Source: Silene latifolia (taxonomy: Eukaryota > Streptophyta > Magnoliopsida > Caryophyllales > Caryophyllaceae). Taken from it: a stretch of DNA of 64,000 bases. How positions within the stretch are numbered: the first letter of the stretch is position 1; each line of letters begins with the position of its first letter. Under the pieces are notes generated by a model. That model had not been told where the DNA came from. It did not search any database and worked only from the letters and a program-made list of their open reading frames with translations. The translations under genes and the position numbers were made by a program. Where the stretch lies: NCBI RefSeq assembly GCF_048544455.1, contig NC_133528.1, positions 51,574,293-51,638,292 on the forward strand, in the 5' to 3' direction. This document shows, one piece after another, positions 12,172 through 22,321 of the stretch.

Positions 12172-13156
12172 TGGTGCGGTTTTTAAACTCGTCGTCAAAA
12201 GTTACCAACCAAAACAATATATATAACTTTACAAACTACTCTTATCAAAGAGGCAAGTAAAGGTTGGATCCCAAGGGACGGGTATTGATGTAGGATTTTC
12301 AATTGCTAATGGTCGTGTCTTAGGGTGTCACAATTTGGGTTGAGATAGGAGATCAACTAAACTAATCAACAAGATAAAAGTAAAGCAATGAAAACAAGCA
12401 AGATAATTAAAAGGGGTGTAAACAGTTGATTAAAGGCACTAGGGTGTCATGGGTTCATAGGGGATTCATGGGAGTTGATCATACAAACATGTTCTCTATT
12501 ATATAGCAAGCACTTATTGTTGTGATGGGATCGAGTTGGTGTATAATCTTACAATCCCTAGGAAAGTTTGGGTCCCGAAGCCGAATCGATTAGATTGTAC
12601 AACACCTACAAGTCGACTTAATCCTTCCTATTCAACTATATGCATGGTCTAATGAGGCTCGAGTTAGTGTATAAGCTTACAAGTCTCATTGAAAAGATAG
12701 GTGATGGGTAAAAAATGCAAGGATTCATAGGCTCGCATTTCATCAAACATAACATGTGCATAAGTTGAAATCACAACAAGCAAGCAATTTATTTATGAAA
12801 ATATATTAGATTAAGCATGAATCATTCCCCATGTTGGTTTCCCCTAATTCCCCATTAACCCTAGCTAAGGAAACTACTCACTCATTATCAAGTTCAACAT
12901 GCTAATAAGGTTGTCAATCATACTAACAAAGTAAGACATGATGAATAAATGAAAGTGATTAACAATAATTAAACAAGGTTAAGAGAGAATTATACCTATG
13001 AAAATGATTCCAAATAATAAAGCAAAGAATAATAGAAGTACTTGATGATTGATGAAAGGTTGTCAATCCTCCAAATAAACCCAAATAATCTTCTAATTAC
13101 CCAAAATAAAGGAAGAATAATAGAGAAATTAAGGAAAGATTAAGATGTGATTAATA
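12172..13156 (-). repeat. 3' LTR of Athila ATH-B1, first part
   Basis: It starts TGGTGCGG on the plus strand, that is, ends ...CCGCACCA in the element's direction. It matches the LTRs at 38180-39955 and 42865-44619 in blocks such as GGTTGGATCCCAAGGGACGGG (with small changes), CACTAGGGTGTCATGGG and AATGATTCATGC in reverse complement. The LTR is cut at 13156 by LINE-1 and resumes at 25395. No matching target duplication can be checked because the other end of the element is missing. Confidence 0.85.
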
Positions 13157-13526
13157 GGGTTTTGGAACGTGAGGGGTATGAATAGAGTAGGAAAACAGAA
13201 GGCTATTAATTTCTTTTTACAAAATAAAGGTGTTGGGTTATTTGGCCTGTTAGAAACCAAAATAAAGAGTAATACTTTTCATAAGGTTGTAAATAATTTT
13301 AATAATTGGTGTATATCTACTAATAGTGGATATCACAATGGAGGAAGGATCTAGATTCTTTGGCAGCCTAGGTCTTTTAGGGTTCAATTTCTGGAATACA
13401 ATGCCCAGTTTATTCACATGAAGGTAGAATCATTAGTGAGTAGGACTGTTTTCTACTTGACTATGGTATATGCTTTCAATGGAATTAATGATAGGGCTCC
13501 TCTTTGGGGACATTTGAGGAGGATTT
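13157..13526 (+). pseudogene. LINE-1 endonuclease, N-terminal part
   Basis: The translation starts NVRGMNRVGKQKAINFF and includes GLFGLLETKIKS, whose Glu matches the metal-binding residue of the APE-like endonuclease of plant L1 elements. An in-frame TAG stands at about 13352, where related proteins have Trp. The frame then continues to HLRRI, where ATH-A begins at 13527 after target site GATTT. The remainder of the domain resumes at 22322. Confidence 0.8.
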
Positions 13527-15021
13527 TGATGCGTGTCTTTTATATGATGTTTTACATCCCATTTTACACGCATTTCAGAGCTCAATTATGTAGTTTATGC
13601 TACTATTTTCCCTATTTCCGTCTACTTTCGTGTTTTTGTACATTATTGCAGAAATGTGAAGAATCCAGCGGAAATCAAGCTAAATCCGTCCCCGAGTATC
13701 CTGCATTGCATTTGGCGTGAAGTATTCACCCGAGGAACGAGCTTAGTGCGCAATTCAAGGCCCAAAAGACAAGTCCACGAGTTTATAGAAGTCAAGTAGC
13801 AGCTCAAGCAGTCGATCGACCACTGCCATCAGTCGATCGACCAACCATCGGGTTCGAAGCTACATTTCATCAAGACCGGTCGATCGACCAGTTCTAGCAG
13901 TCGATCGACCGAACTGCTATTCCAGACGAGAATTAAAAGATTGAGGAAGCATAAGCCCATTAAGTTTTAGGTTTTGATAATAATTGTTACGTATGTTTGC
14001 TATATAACGTAACATAAACATTCAGTTTAGGTATCTCGATTTAGACTCAAATTTTCATACAGTAATATTTAGTTTTGGAATTAGGGTTTGGATTATTGTT
14101 AAGCATTGGATCTTTGGTTCTTATTCCTAATCTTTCCTCTGCAAATTCGGTATTCATCTGTCCTAATTTCAGTTTATTGTTTTATTTCATCATTAGTATA
14201 GAATTGCTAGCTAGATTCCCGCAACCAATTCATTGTTTATGTTAATTGTTTACTTTATCGTTTAAAGCATGAATTCAGTAGTTAGTTTTATCATCGTTAT
14301 TATTGTTTTTACCCTTAGCATGAGTAGCTAGATTATTTGTGCTAGGATGTAGGCGAATTATAGCATAGGCGGCAATAGATTGAACACGGCCTGATTTGCG
14401 TGTCAGTCGATCGACTGACATTCCCCGTCGATCGACTGACCTCGTGAGGTTACCTTTCGTTTTAATTGATTTTAATGATGTATTTAACGAATTGAATGCA
14501 TGCGACCAGTTAGATGCTTATTTTTTGACTGACCCTTTAGATCGAGAGATAGGGAAAGTTGTTTGATCACCAATTAAATCGACTAGACTGTGCTGAGATC
14601 GAAAGATAGGTATAGTTTAGACCGTTAGTCACTTTTCAGGACGAGAGTTAGTATTAGTGATATTAGGGACCTATAGCGAGATCGAAAGATGCTATTTGTT
14701 AAGAGTGGACCGAGAGGACCTCTTGTTTTCCCGCCTCACTTGTGTTTGATTCAGACCGACTTAATTTGCTGCCGCCGAAGCTATAATGAACCGACCATCC
14801 TAGTACCCCTTCTTTATCTGTTTAATCCGTCTTTTTAGTTTATTGTTTTTATTAACTTAGACCAAATCAATTCAACCCCCACAATTGTTACCTTAGACTT
14901 TTATTACACAGCTAGAAATTACGTCTGCCTCCTTGTGGTTCGACCCTGTTACCACTAGCCTAGGTTAGTCTTAATAGGAAATTATAAATCTTATTTTTGG
15001 TACTCACAACGACGGGTATCA
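13527..15021 (+). repeat. ATH-A 5' LTR
   Basis: Starts TGATGCGTGTC and ends GACGGGTATCA. Two doublets of GTCGATCGAC (13811/13832 and 13879/13900) lie upstream of the probable TATA box at 14001. One more doublet lies downstream (14406/14427). The right end carries the TGGTTCGACCCTGTTACC phrase also seen in the 3' LTR. Confidence 0.95.
14001..14008 (+). promoter_or_regulatory. Probable TATA box of ATH-A LTR
   Basis: TATATAAC lies about 90 bp after the last upstream GTCGATCGAC word. The same sequence is kept in the 3' LTR at about 21297. Confidence 0.5.
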
Positions 15022-15026
15022 AATTT

Positions 15027-15044
15027 TGGCGCCGTTGCCGGGGA
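15027..15044 (+). other. ATH-A primer-binding site
   Basis: TGGCGCCGTTGCCGGGG starts five bases after the 5' LTR. This is the usual Athila site, as I recall complementary to the 3' end of tRNA-Asp. The same site follows the ATH-E 5' LTR. Confidence 0.85.
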
Positions 15045-15146
15045 GGCAATAGTTCTAATTTTTAGTTGTTTTAATTTTAGTCTTTCTTAGTTTAAGGGAC
15101 ATCTGTTCCTTGAACTTTTCTTATATTCTTTTTGTAGTTTCTTCTT

Positions 15147-16880
15147 ATGCGCAGGTCACAGGGTGGTGAACTAGTACCATTCGATCCTGAGATAGAGAAA
15201 TCTTTGCGCGAGTTGAGACGATCACAAAGGGTATTACCGACAGAGGAAGAGTTGAGTACTCTGTCAAGCTATTACGAGAACGAGCTGTTCGAGGAAGACC
15301 CACATTCTTCACCCGTTTCCACTTCTTCAGCCGAGACAGTTACTTCTCCAGAAATTCCAGTCATGGCCGAGGAAGCGAGTATAGCTAGTCATTCTGAGCC
15401 GACAGCTGCAAACTTATATAAGGGGTTCGAATTACCAGGAGATGCCAGGAAGTTTGAACCAAAGCCTTCATACATTAATATGGTTGAGAGAAACCAGTTC
15501 GGGGGAGCTGCAAATGAAGATGCAGCTAAGCACATGGAAACATTTATTGACTACTGCTGTTCCATACCCCCACCAGTTAGTGTGACCCAAGACCAGATCA
15601 AGGAGACCATGTTTATCTTCTCCCTTCGTGATGCTGCAAGGGAGTGGTATAGAGATCTGGAACGAGCTGCTCATGGGATCACCGACTGGAACTCCTTGGC
15701 ATTGGCATTCTACAAGAAGTACTTTTCTGCTTCAAAGACGATTGCTATTAGAGCCCAAATCACGAGTTTCAAACAAGGGCCAGATGAGAACTTCCACGAG
15801 GCATGGGTCCGATTTAAGAAGCTGGTGCGAACCATACCGCACCATGGTTTCGAAAAATGGAGCCTGTGCAATCATTTCTATAATGGGCTGTATGACGATC
15901 AGAGGGCCATTTTGGATGCTGCAGCCAATGGCCGATTTGCTGAGAACTTGGGAAAGACCAAGGGGTGGAAGATCATTGACGACATAGCCACCCACAAGGC
16001 TGAGTATGGGAATTCCAGAGGGAACCAGAGGAGAGCCGCTGAATCTTCCTCTGTTGCTGCGCTTGAAGCTCTCACTGTGAGATTTGATAAATATGAATTA
16101 GGAGGAGCTTCAAAGGGAGGTATTTACCAAGTAAATGCTGTGTCAGACGGTCCTTTCGTCTGTGAAAGGTGCGGAGCTGAGGGACACGTTTCGAAGAATT
16201 GTCCTAGTCCCTTTGAGTCTTGTGCTACCTTTCAACACTATAGGCAGACAAACACGTACTATGAGCCGAATGTCCACCCCAACTTGAGGTGGAGTAGCCA
16301 GAATGTCTTGAATCCGACTCAACCTCCACCACAGCAGCAACAACCCTATGTGCCCTCTCATCAAAAGCAATAACAATATCAAAAACCTCCTTATGTGCCG
16401 CAGCAGCAACAACAATCCCATGGTTCTGATTTTGCTGAGTTCAAGAACTTGTTGCTGAAGGAGTCCCAAGCAAGAGAGGCCGGGATGAAGCTACTAGAGA
16501 GCCAAATTACTCAATTGGCTAGTAAGAGTACCACTCGAGCTCCCGGACACTTACCGGCTCAAACTGACCAAAAGGAGACCTTAAATGCCATCACATTGAG
16601 GAGTGGGTCCACCCTTGAGGGTCCTGCCATGGTCGAGGACGCTGTTGAAAAAGATGAGCCGGAAACAAGTCAAAAGAAAGCTTCAACGAATAAATCAAAG
16701 AAACAGGCGTCTACCAGGTATATCGGTCGATCGATCGATACACCGCCGATCGACCGATATGCGGGTTTCTGCAGCCTTTCGGAACTGTGCACCTTGGTCG
16801 ATCGACTGAGGATAGTGGTCGATCGACCAATATCATTGCTGATAGCGAGATTTTTCGTCCTTCAATGCCCGACAATTTGA
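15147..16880 (+). pseudogene. ATH-A Gag with one internal stop
   Basis: The first 408 codons begin MRRSQGGELVPFDPEIEK. They contain a retrotransposon Gag domain (about residues 150-250: FSLRDAAREWYRDL to NHFYNGLYDDQ) and a CCHC zinc knuckle CERCGAEGHVSKNC near residue 340, then a Pro/Gln-rich tail. An in-frame TAA at 16371-16373 sits in a run of CAA codons, so it probably arose by one C-to-T change. The same frame continues to 16880 with ESQITQLASKS and ETLNAITLRSGS, typical of Athila Gag ends. Near 16726-16827 the frame is crossed by two pairs of palindromic words that encode GRSID, PIDRY, VDRL and VDRP. Gag forms the particle that packages the RNA. Confidence 0.85.
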
Positions 16881-16972
16881 GAGACCATTTGTTCCGAGGT
16901 TCGACAGTCCCGAAGACATAGGGACAAGACCCGAGTGCTGATGGGGCAGTCCCGGCTCCGAAGTTTGATCCA

Positions 16973-18093
16973 ATGACGGTTAATGGCTCACATTTGAGAC
17001 GGTCTGAAGAGGGGTCAAGCTTCAACAAGGAGAAGGTGACGGACTTTCAGCCTAAGTCCACGGATACCGGCACGCGCGATTTAGAGGAGAGGGCTAAGGT
17101 ACTTCTTACAGCCCCATACCCGGAGAGACTAGTGCCGACAAAAGAACAGGTATCTTTCAATAAATTTGAAAAGGTTATCCGTAGTTTGAATGTACAATTA
17201 CCTTTCCTTGAGTTGGTCAACCAAGTGCCAGCATACACTAAATTCATGAAACAACTCCTGTCTAAGAAAAAGTCGCTTGAACATGTGCACACGGTCGCTT
17301 TAACCAAAGAGTCTTGCTCTTACTTGTCTCACACTGCACCCCATAAGCTAGAGGACCCGGGTAGCTTTTCTGTTCCTTGCAATATAGGTACCTTCTCTAT
17401 TTAGAAGGCATTATGTGACTTAGGAGCTAGTATAAGCGTCATGCCCTTGAGTCTAGCTAGGAAGCTCAAATTGACCAGGTTCGCAGTGACAGATATGACA
17501 GTTCAGATGGCTGACCGATCTACGGTCCAGCCAATAAGAGTCTTAGAGGACATCCCTGTCCAAATAAGGAAGTTCTTCTTTCCCGTCGACTTTGTTGTAC
17601 TTGACATGCCTGAGGATGCTCATATACCCATTATTTTGGGTAGGCCATTTTCGCACACTCTTTGGTGCGAGTCATAGATGTCGGTCTAGGAACCTTGACT
17701 TTCAAAGTGGGAAAGCATTCTATTGTCTTTGCCCAGCCGGCTAAGAAAAAGGACCCCATGTGGCCTGTGACGTGCAATACAGTTTCTGACAAGAAATCGT
17801 ACTTTGTGCATCCTGAATTACCTGTTTCTATTACCACTCCTATGTTAACACCTCCGCCCCAAACTGGGAGCAAAAAGGAGGAAGAATCTATTATTTTAGA
17901 TGTCGCAGGGGCTGGTTTGGGGAAGGAAGTGCTGCAAGTTGCTCCAGCTGTAAAGAAGCCGATCATTCAAAGAGGAGGTCTTGGTTGCCTGAGCTATGGA
18001 ATTGATGAGGTAGTTGATGACGAGCCGGTTAAAGCCAGAGAGTCTGATTTGGATTCTGACAAGCCCCAAAGAGATCATCGACTGGGGGGATGA
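16973..18093 (+). pseudogene. ATH-A aspartic protease region (broken)
   Basis: Translation from 16973 shows the Athila linker VSFNKFEKVIRSLNVQLPF and the block LEDPGSFSVPCNIG. After an in-frame TAG at 17402-17404 follow the active site LCDLGASISVMPLS, QMADRS and PIILGRPFSHT. A one-base shift near 17660 moves the frame to VIDVGLGTLTFKVG, which continues to 18093. The order matches the intact ATH-E protease at 46303-47556. The protease would cut Gag; here stops and a frameshift break it. No pol domains follow. Confidence 0.85.
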
Positions 18094-18931
18094 TGAGAGT
18101 GTTGACCCATTAAGTTCAGCGGACGTGGAAGCTAAGGATGGTGCAGCTGATCAAATAAGCACCGTTGAGGCTACCTCTAGTAGCCAGAAGCCGACGAAGT
18201 GGGCCATACCGTGGCCGTTTTTGATCAACTACTAGTTAGTCACATGTTTTCCAAACATTTTATTGCTTTTAAAACTTTTTATTGCTTTTGTGTGCGCGAA
18301 ACTTCGCATTTTATTTCGCTTGCTTAGGATTTTATATGTTTTAGACTTTGCTTTGGGTTTTTGCGCAATTTTGGGCGCGTATTATTGTGCACTTGCAGGT
18401 TTTAAGACCTCATTAGCTCAAGTAATTGAGCAAATACGAAGAAAAGAAGAGTACTGCAGTATTTTCAGTCGATCGACTGGCTACATTGGTCGATCGACTG
18501 AGTTGCACTTTCCAGGAGCTACTGTTCCTGAGACGTTGGTCGATTGACTGCCATCCTTAGTCGATCGACCAAGGACGCTGCTGTACCTATTCACGACCTC
18601 TCCCCTGCTGTGTTTGGTCGATTTCCGGACTTAAGGGAGTTTTCTACTCCACTTTACTTTCCGTCAAATTATTTATTTCTTCTGATTTTCTCATTTGTGC
18701 ACATATTTTACCGCTTCAAAATTGTCTTCTCGATTTTATGCGTGGGTTTTATTTGTCTTTCAGGTACTTATTAGTAGCACTGCTGGCTACTGAAACCTCC
18801 TAGCTCACACTGGTTTGGGGAGGTTTCCTTTGCTGCGCTTAAAGTCTTGTGAGTTCCCGATTTTCACTTCATGTCATTTTTCTTCATTTTCCCGCAAATT
18901 CCCATTTCTCTTTTCTTCATTATATGATTTT

Positions 18932-18970
18932 GCACAATGGGGACATTGTGCGATTTGGTTTGGGGAAGGG
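18932..18970 (+). other. Internal hairpin and polypurine-like tract of ATH-A
   Basis: GCACAATG, loop GGGA, CATTGTGC form a perfect 8-bp stem, directly followed by GATTTGGTTTGGGGAAGGG. The arrangement copies that at the 3' LTR border (20784-20820). Confidence 0.65.
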
Positions 18971-20030
18971 TTTTGTGTTGCATATCATTTGCTTGCATTC
19001 ACGTTTATATTTTTGTTTTGCATTGTTTATTTCATTTCTCTCATATATACAGAAAATATCAAAAAAATTTAAAAATTTCAAAAATTTCCATAAACTGCAC
19101 GTTTATTTTAGCATATAGGTCGAGTCGGAACGGTAGTATTTCCATGATGACATTGCATTTGCATTTGTTTACGTCTGAGCCTTGCTTGATTAACATGTTA
19201 TTAGTAGAATCGTAAATGCATATCTACGAGTTTTCGTTAAATATTTGCTGGACTTGAGACTTGACTTTGAAAATTGGCAAGCTACATCATATTTCTGAGA
19301 TTTAGAGCCTATAACTGGTGACATTCATGACCAGTTCATCTAGGAATGTGAGTAGTAACTCCTTATGAGGCATGTTTCATAAATGTGCATAAATATGAAC
19401 TTAATCTGCTTAATACCTGTATGCATTCGGTTTGTGGTTTGTTGACACATGTGGTAGAGGTTTCCCCTTATTCGTTTTGCCCATAAGCTCCACACTGCCA
19501 AAAATAGCCTTTTTGTCCCATTACTACATCCTACATTTAGTCTGTCCTTTGTCAAGCTAGTAGTCCGTGTCCTTGGGATTGTTACTCGTTTTTTGGTGGC
19601 ATATGCTCATTTTGAGATGATGATTGGGAAACGAAATGAAGGAAAGAAAGAAATAGAAAAGAAAAGAAAAAAAAAGAGATGAAAAATGATTCGAAAAAAT
19701 GAAAAAAAAGGTTATGTACTGTTTAAGCAGTCGATCGACTGGCATCATAGGTCGATCGACCGAGGTTCGTGATAAAGAGAAAGAATTAATTCGCATAATT
19801 CAAATCCCTATCTTTTGGCGATTTTTGCTCCCATGTATTATTCGTATTTTATGGGGAGTTAGTTGATTACTTTTATACCTGGAGATTGTGAGATTTGTGC
19901 TTGCTATAGCACCGTTTCATTTGTTTTTGAGCAAGAAGTTGGATGTTGCCATATGGTTCCGTTTTGGTACTAGCTTGATCACCTGTACCTCCACTTTTCC
20001 ATAAATGTTTTGCCTCTTCTTACCCATACC

Positions 20031-20391
20031 TAGGGGTGTTCACCGGTCCAAAACCGGGCAGGACCGGACCGGACCGGATGAACCCGCGGACCGGATAACC
20101 ACATATCCCAAGACCGCGGACCGGACCGGTTAGAAGGGGACCCGGACCGGACCGGACCGGAACCCTTTAGGTCCGGTTTTTTCCGGGTTTGGACCGGACC
20201 GGTACTAATTTATAAGGCAAATTTAGTTTTATTTTTTTTATGTGGACCGGACCGGACCGGACCGGAGACCGGTCACCATATTTTTTGGGACCCGGAGACC
20301 GGACCGGTATGTATTCGGTCTGGACAGGACCGGACCGGCCGATCCGGGTCGGTCCGGTTTGCCGGTCCGGACCACTTTTTGTTCACCCCTA
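20031..20391. mobile_element. hAT-type MITE built of ACCGG repeats
   Basis: A 361-bp element starting TAGGGGTGTTCACC and ending GTTCACCCCTA, flanked by the 8-bp duplication CCCATACC (20023-20030 and 20392-20399). TAGGGGTG ends and an 8-bp duplication are typical of hAT non-autonomous elements. The interior is mostly GGACCGGACCGG-like repeat, including both strand senses. ORFs in 20240-20518 are by-products of this repeat. Confidence 0.88.
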
Positions 20392-20783
20392 CCCATACCT
20401 CACATATCCACATTTATACCTCGGCATGTGTCATGGTCTTTTGTTGGTTGGAGTGCGTATGTACGGTTGTAGAGATTGCTTTCATATTAGATTGCAGGCA
20501 TGTTCTGATAGGTCGTAGTTAGGTGAGCGTCATTATATTTACCTCTTTCTATCTTACATATATTCACCTGTACTTATTGAGTGATTTGAGCGACCCGTGA
20601 GATTTCAATTTGATAAGTCCCTGCAGTTGACGGTTCAGTACTTTTTAACGACCCCATAACTCGTTTGCATGATTCATTTGCTAATTGATTGTTGGTTGTG
20701 CATTAAATTGGTTTAGGCCTTACATGTTGCATTTCGCTCTGAGATTGAACTCGTTCCATTAGGTCATTAGATTGAGTCTAGTT

Positions 20784-20820
20784 CTTGCTTGGGGACAAGC
20801 AAGGGTTTGGTTTGGGGAAG
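20784..20820 (+). other. Terminal hairpin and polypurine tract of ATH-A
   Basis: CTTGCTTG, loop GGGA, CAAGCAAG form an 8-bp stem, followed by GGTTTGGTTTGGGGAAG two bases before the 3' LTR (20823). The purine tract would prime plus-strand synthesis. Confidence 0.75.
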
Positions 20821-20822
20821 TT

Positions 20823-22316
20823 TGATGCGTGTCTTTTATATGATGTTTTACATCCCATTTTACACGCATTTCAGAGCTCAATTATGTAGTTTATGCTACT
20901 ATTTTCCCTATTTTCGTCTACTTTCGTGTTTTTGTACATTATTGCAGAAATGTGAAGAATCCAGCGGAAATCAAGCTAAATCCGTCCCCGAGTATCCTGC
21001 ATTGCATTTGGCGTGAAGTATTCACCCGAGGAACGAGCTTGGTGCGCAATTCAAGGCCCAAAAGACAAGTCCACGAGTTTATAGTAGTCAAGTAGCAGCT
21101 CAAGCAGTCGATCGACCACTGCCATCAGTCGATCGACCAACCATCGGGTTCGAAGCTACCATTTATCAAGACGGTCGATCGACCAGTTCTAGCAGTCGAT
21201 CGACCTAACTGCTATTCCAGACGAGAATTAAAAGACTGATGAAGCATAAGCCCATTAAGTTTTAGGTTTTGATAATAATTGTTACGTATGTTTGCTATAT
21301 AACGTAACATAAACATTCAGTTTAGGTATCTCGATTTAGACTCAAGTTTTCATACAGTAATATTTAGTTTTGGAATTAGGGTTTGGATTATTGTTAAGCA
21401 TTGGATCTTTGGTTCTTATTCCTAATCTTTCCTCTGCAAATTCGTTATTCATCTGTCCTAATTTCAGTTTATTGTTTTATTTCATCATTAGTATAGAATT
21501 GCTAGCTATATTCCCGCAACCAATTCATTGTTTATGTTAATTGTTTACTTTATCGTTTAAAGCATGAATTCAGTAGTTAGTTTTATCATCGTTATTATTG
21601 TTTTTACCCTTAGCATGAGTAGCTAGATTATTTGTGCTAGGATGTAGGCGAATTATAGCATAGGCGGCAATAGATTGAACATGGCCTGATTTGCGTGTCA
21701 GTCGATCGACTGACATTCCCCGTCGATCGACTGACCTCGTGAGGTTACCTTTCGTTTTAATTGATTTTAATGATGTATTTAACGAATCGAATGCATGCGA
21801 CCAGTTAGATGCTTATTTTTTGACCGACCCTTTAGATCGAGAGATAGGGAAAGTTGTTTGATCACCAATTAAATCGACTAGACTGTGCTGAGATCGAAAG
21901 ATAGGTATAGTTTAGACCGTTAGTCACTTTTCAAGACGAGAGTCAGTATTAGTGATATTAGGGACCTATAGCGAGATCGAAAGATGCTATTTGTTAAGAG
22001 TGGACCGAGAGGACCTCTTGTTTTCCCGCCTCACTTGTGTTTGATTCAGACCGACTTAATTTGCTGCCGCCGAAGCTATAATGAACCGACCATCCTAGTA
22101 CCCCTTCTTTATTTGTTTAATCCGTCTTTTTAGTTTATTGTTTTTATTAGCTTAGACCAAATCAATTCAACCCCCACAATTGTTACCTTAGACTTTTATT
22201 AGACAGCTAGAAATTACGTCTGCCTCCTTGTGGTTCGACCCTGTTACCACTAGCCTAGGTTAGTCTTAATAGGAAATTATAAATCTTATTTTTGGTACTC
22301 ACAACGACGGGTATCA
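20823..22316 (+). repeat. ATH-A 3' LTR
   Basis: Same ends as the 5' LTR and about 98.7% identical by my count. It keeps all three word doublets, at 21107/21128, 21174/21195 and 21701/21722, each spaced by 21 bp. Confidence 0.95.
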
Positions 22317-22321
22317 GATTT

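Larger units (their letters stand above)
18094..20820 (+). other. ATH-A 3' non-coding region
   Basis: No recognisable protein. It holds three word doublets (18468/18489, 18539/18560, 19730/19751). It also holds an internal hairpin with a polypurine-like tract (18932-18970), an A-rich stretch near 19045-19090, the hAT-type MITE, and the terminal hairpin with polypurine tract (20784-20820). The region replaces the pol genes of complete Athila elements. Small ORFs at 18263-19215 are low-complexity and unsupported. Confidence 0.75.
13527..22316 (+). mobile_element. ATH-A: complete non-autonomous Athila retrotransposon
   Basis: An 8,790-bp element with two LTRs of 1,495 and 1,494 bp, a primer-binding site, a Gag and protease region, a long 3' non-coding part and a polypurine tract. 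GATTT flanks it at 13522-13526 and 22317-22321. I count about 20 differences between the LTRs (about 1.3%), so insertion was recent. No reverse transcriptase, RNase H or integrase is present. A hAT-type MITE lies at 20031-20391. It interrupts the endonuclease frame of LINE-1. Confidence 0.93.

Noticed and set aside
13418..13720. 100-codon ORF crossing the start of ATH-A (similar at 20789-21016)
   Set aside because: It joins LINE-1 endonuclease sequence with LTR sequence; the LTR part recurs unchanged in the 3' LTR and has no protein features.
20240..20518. ORFs in the ACCGG-rich block
   Set aside because: Low-complexity product of a MITE interior.
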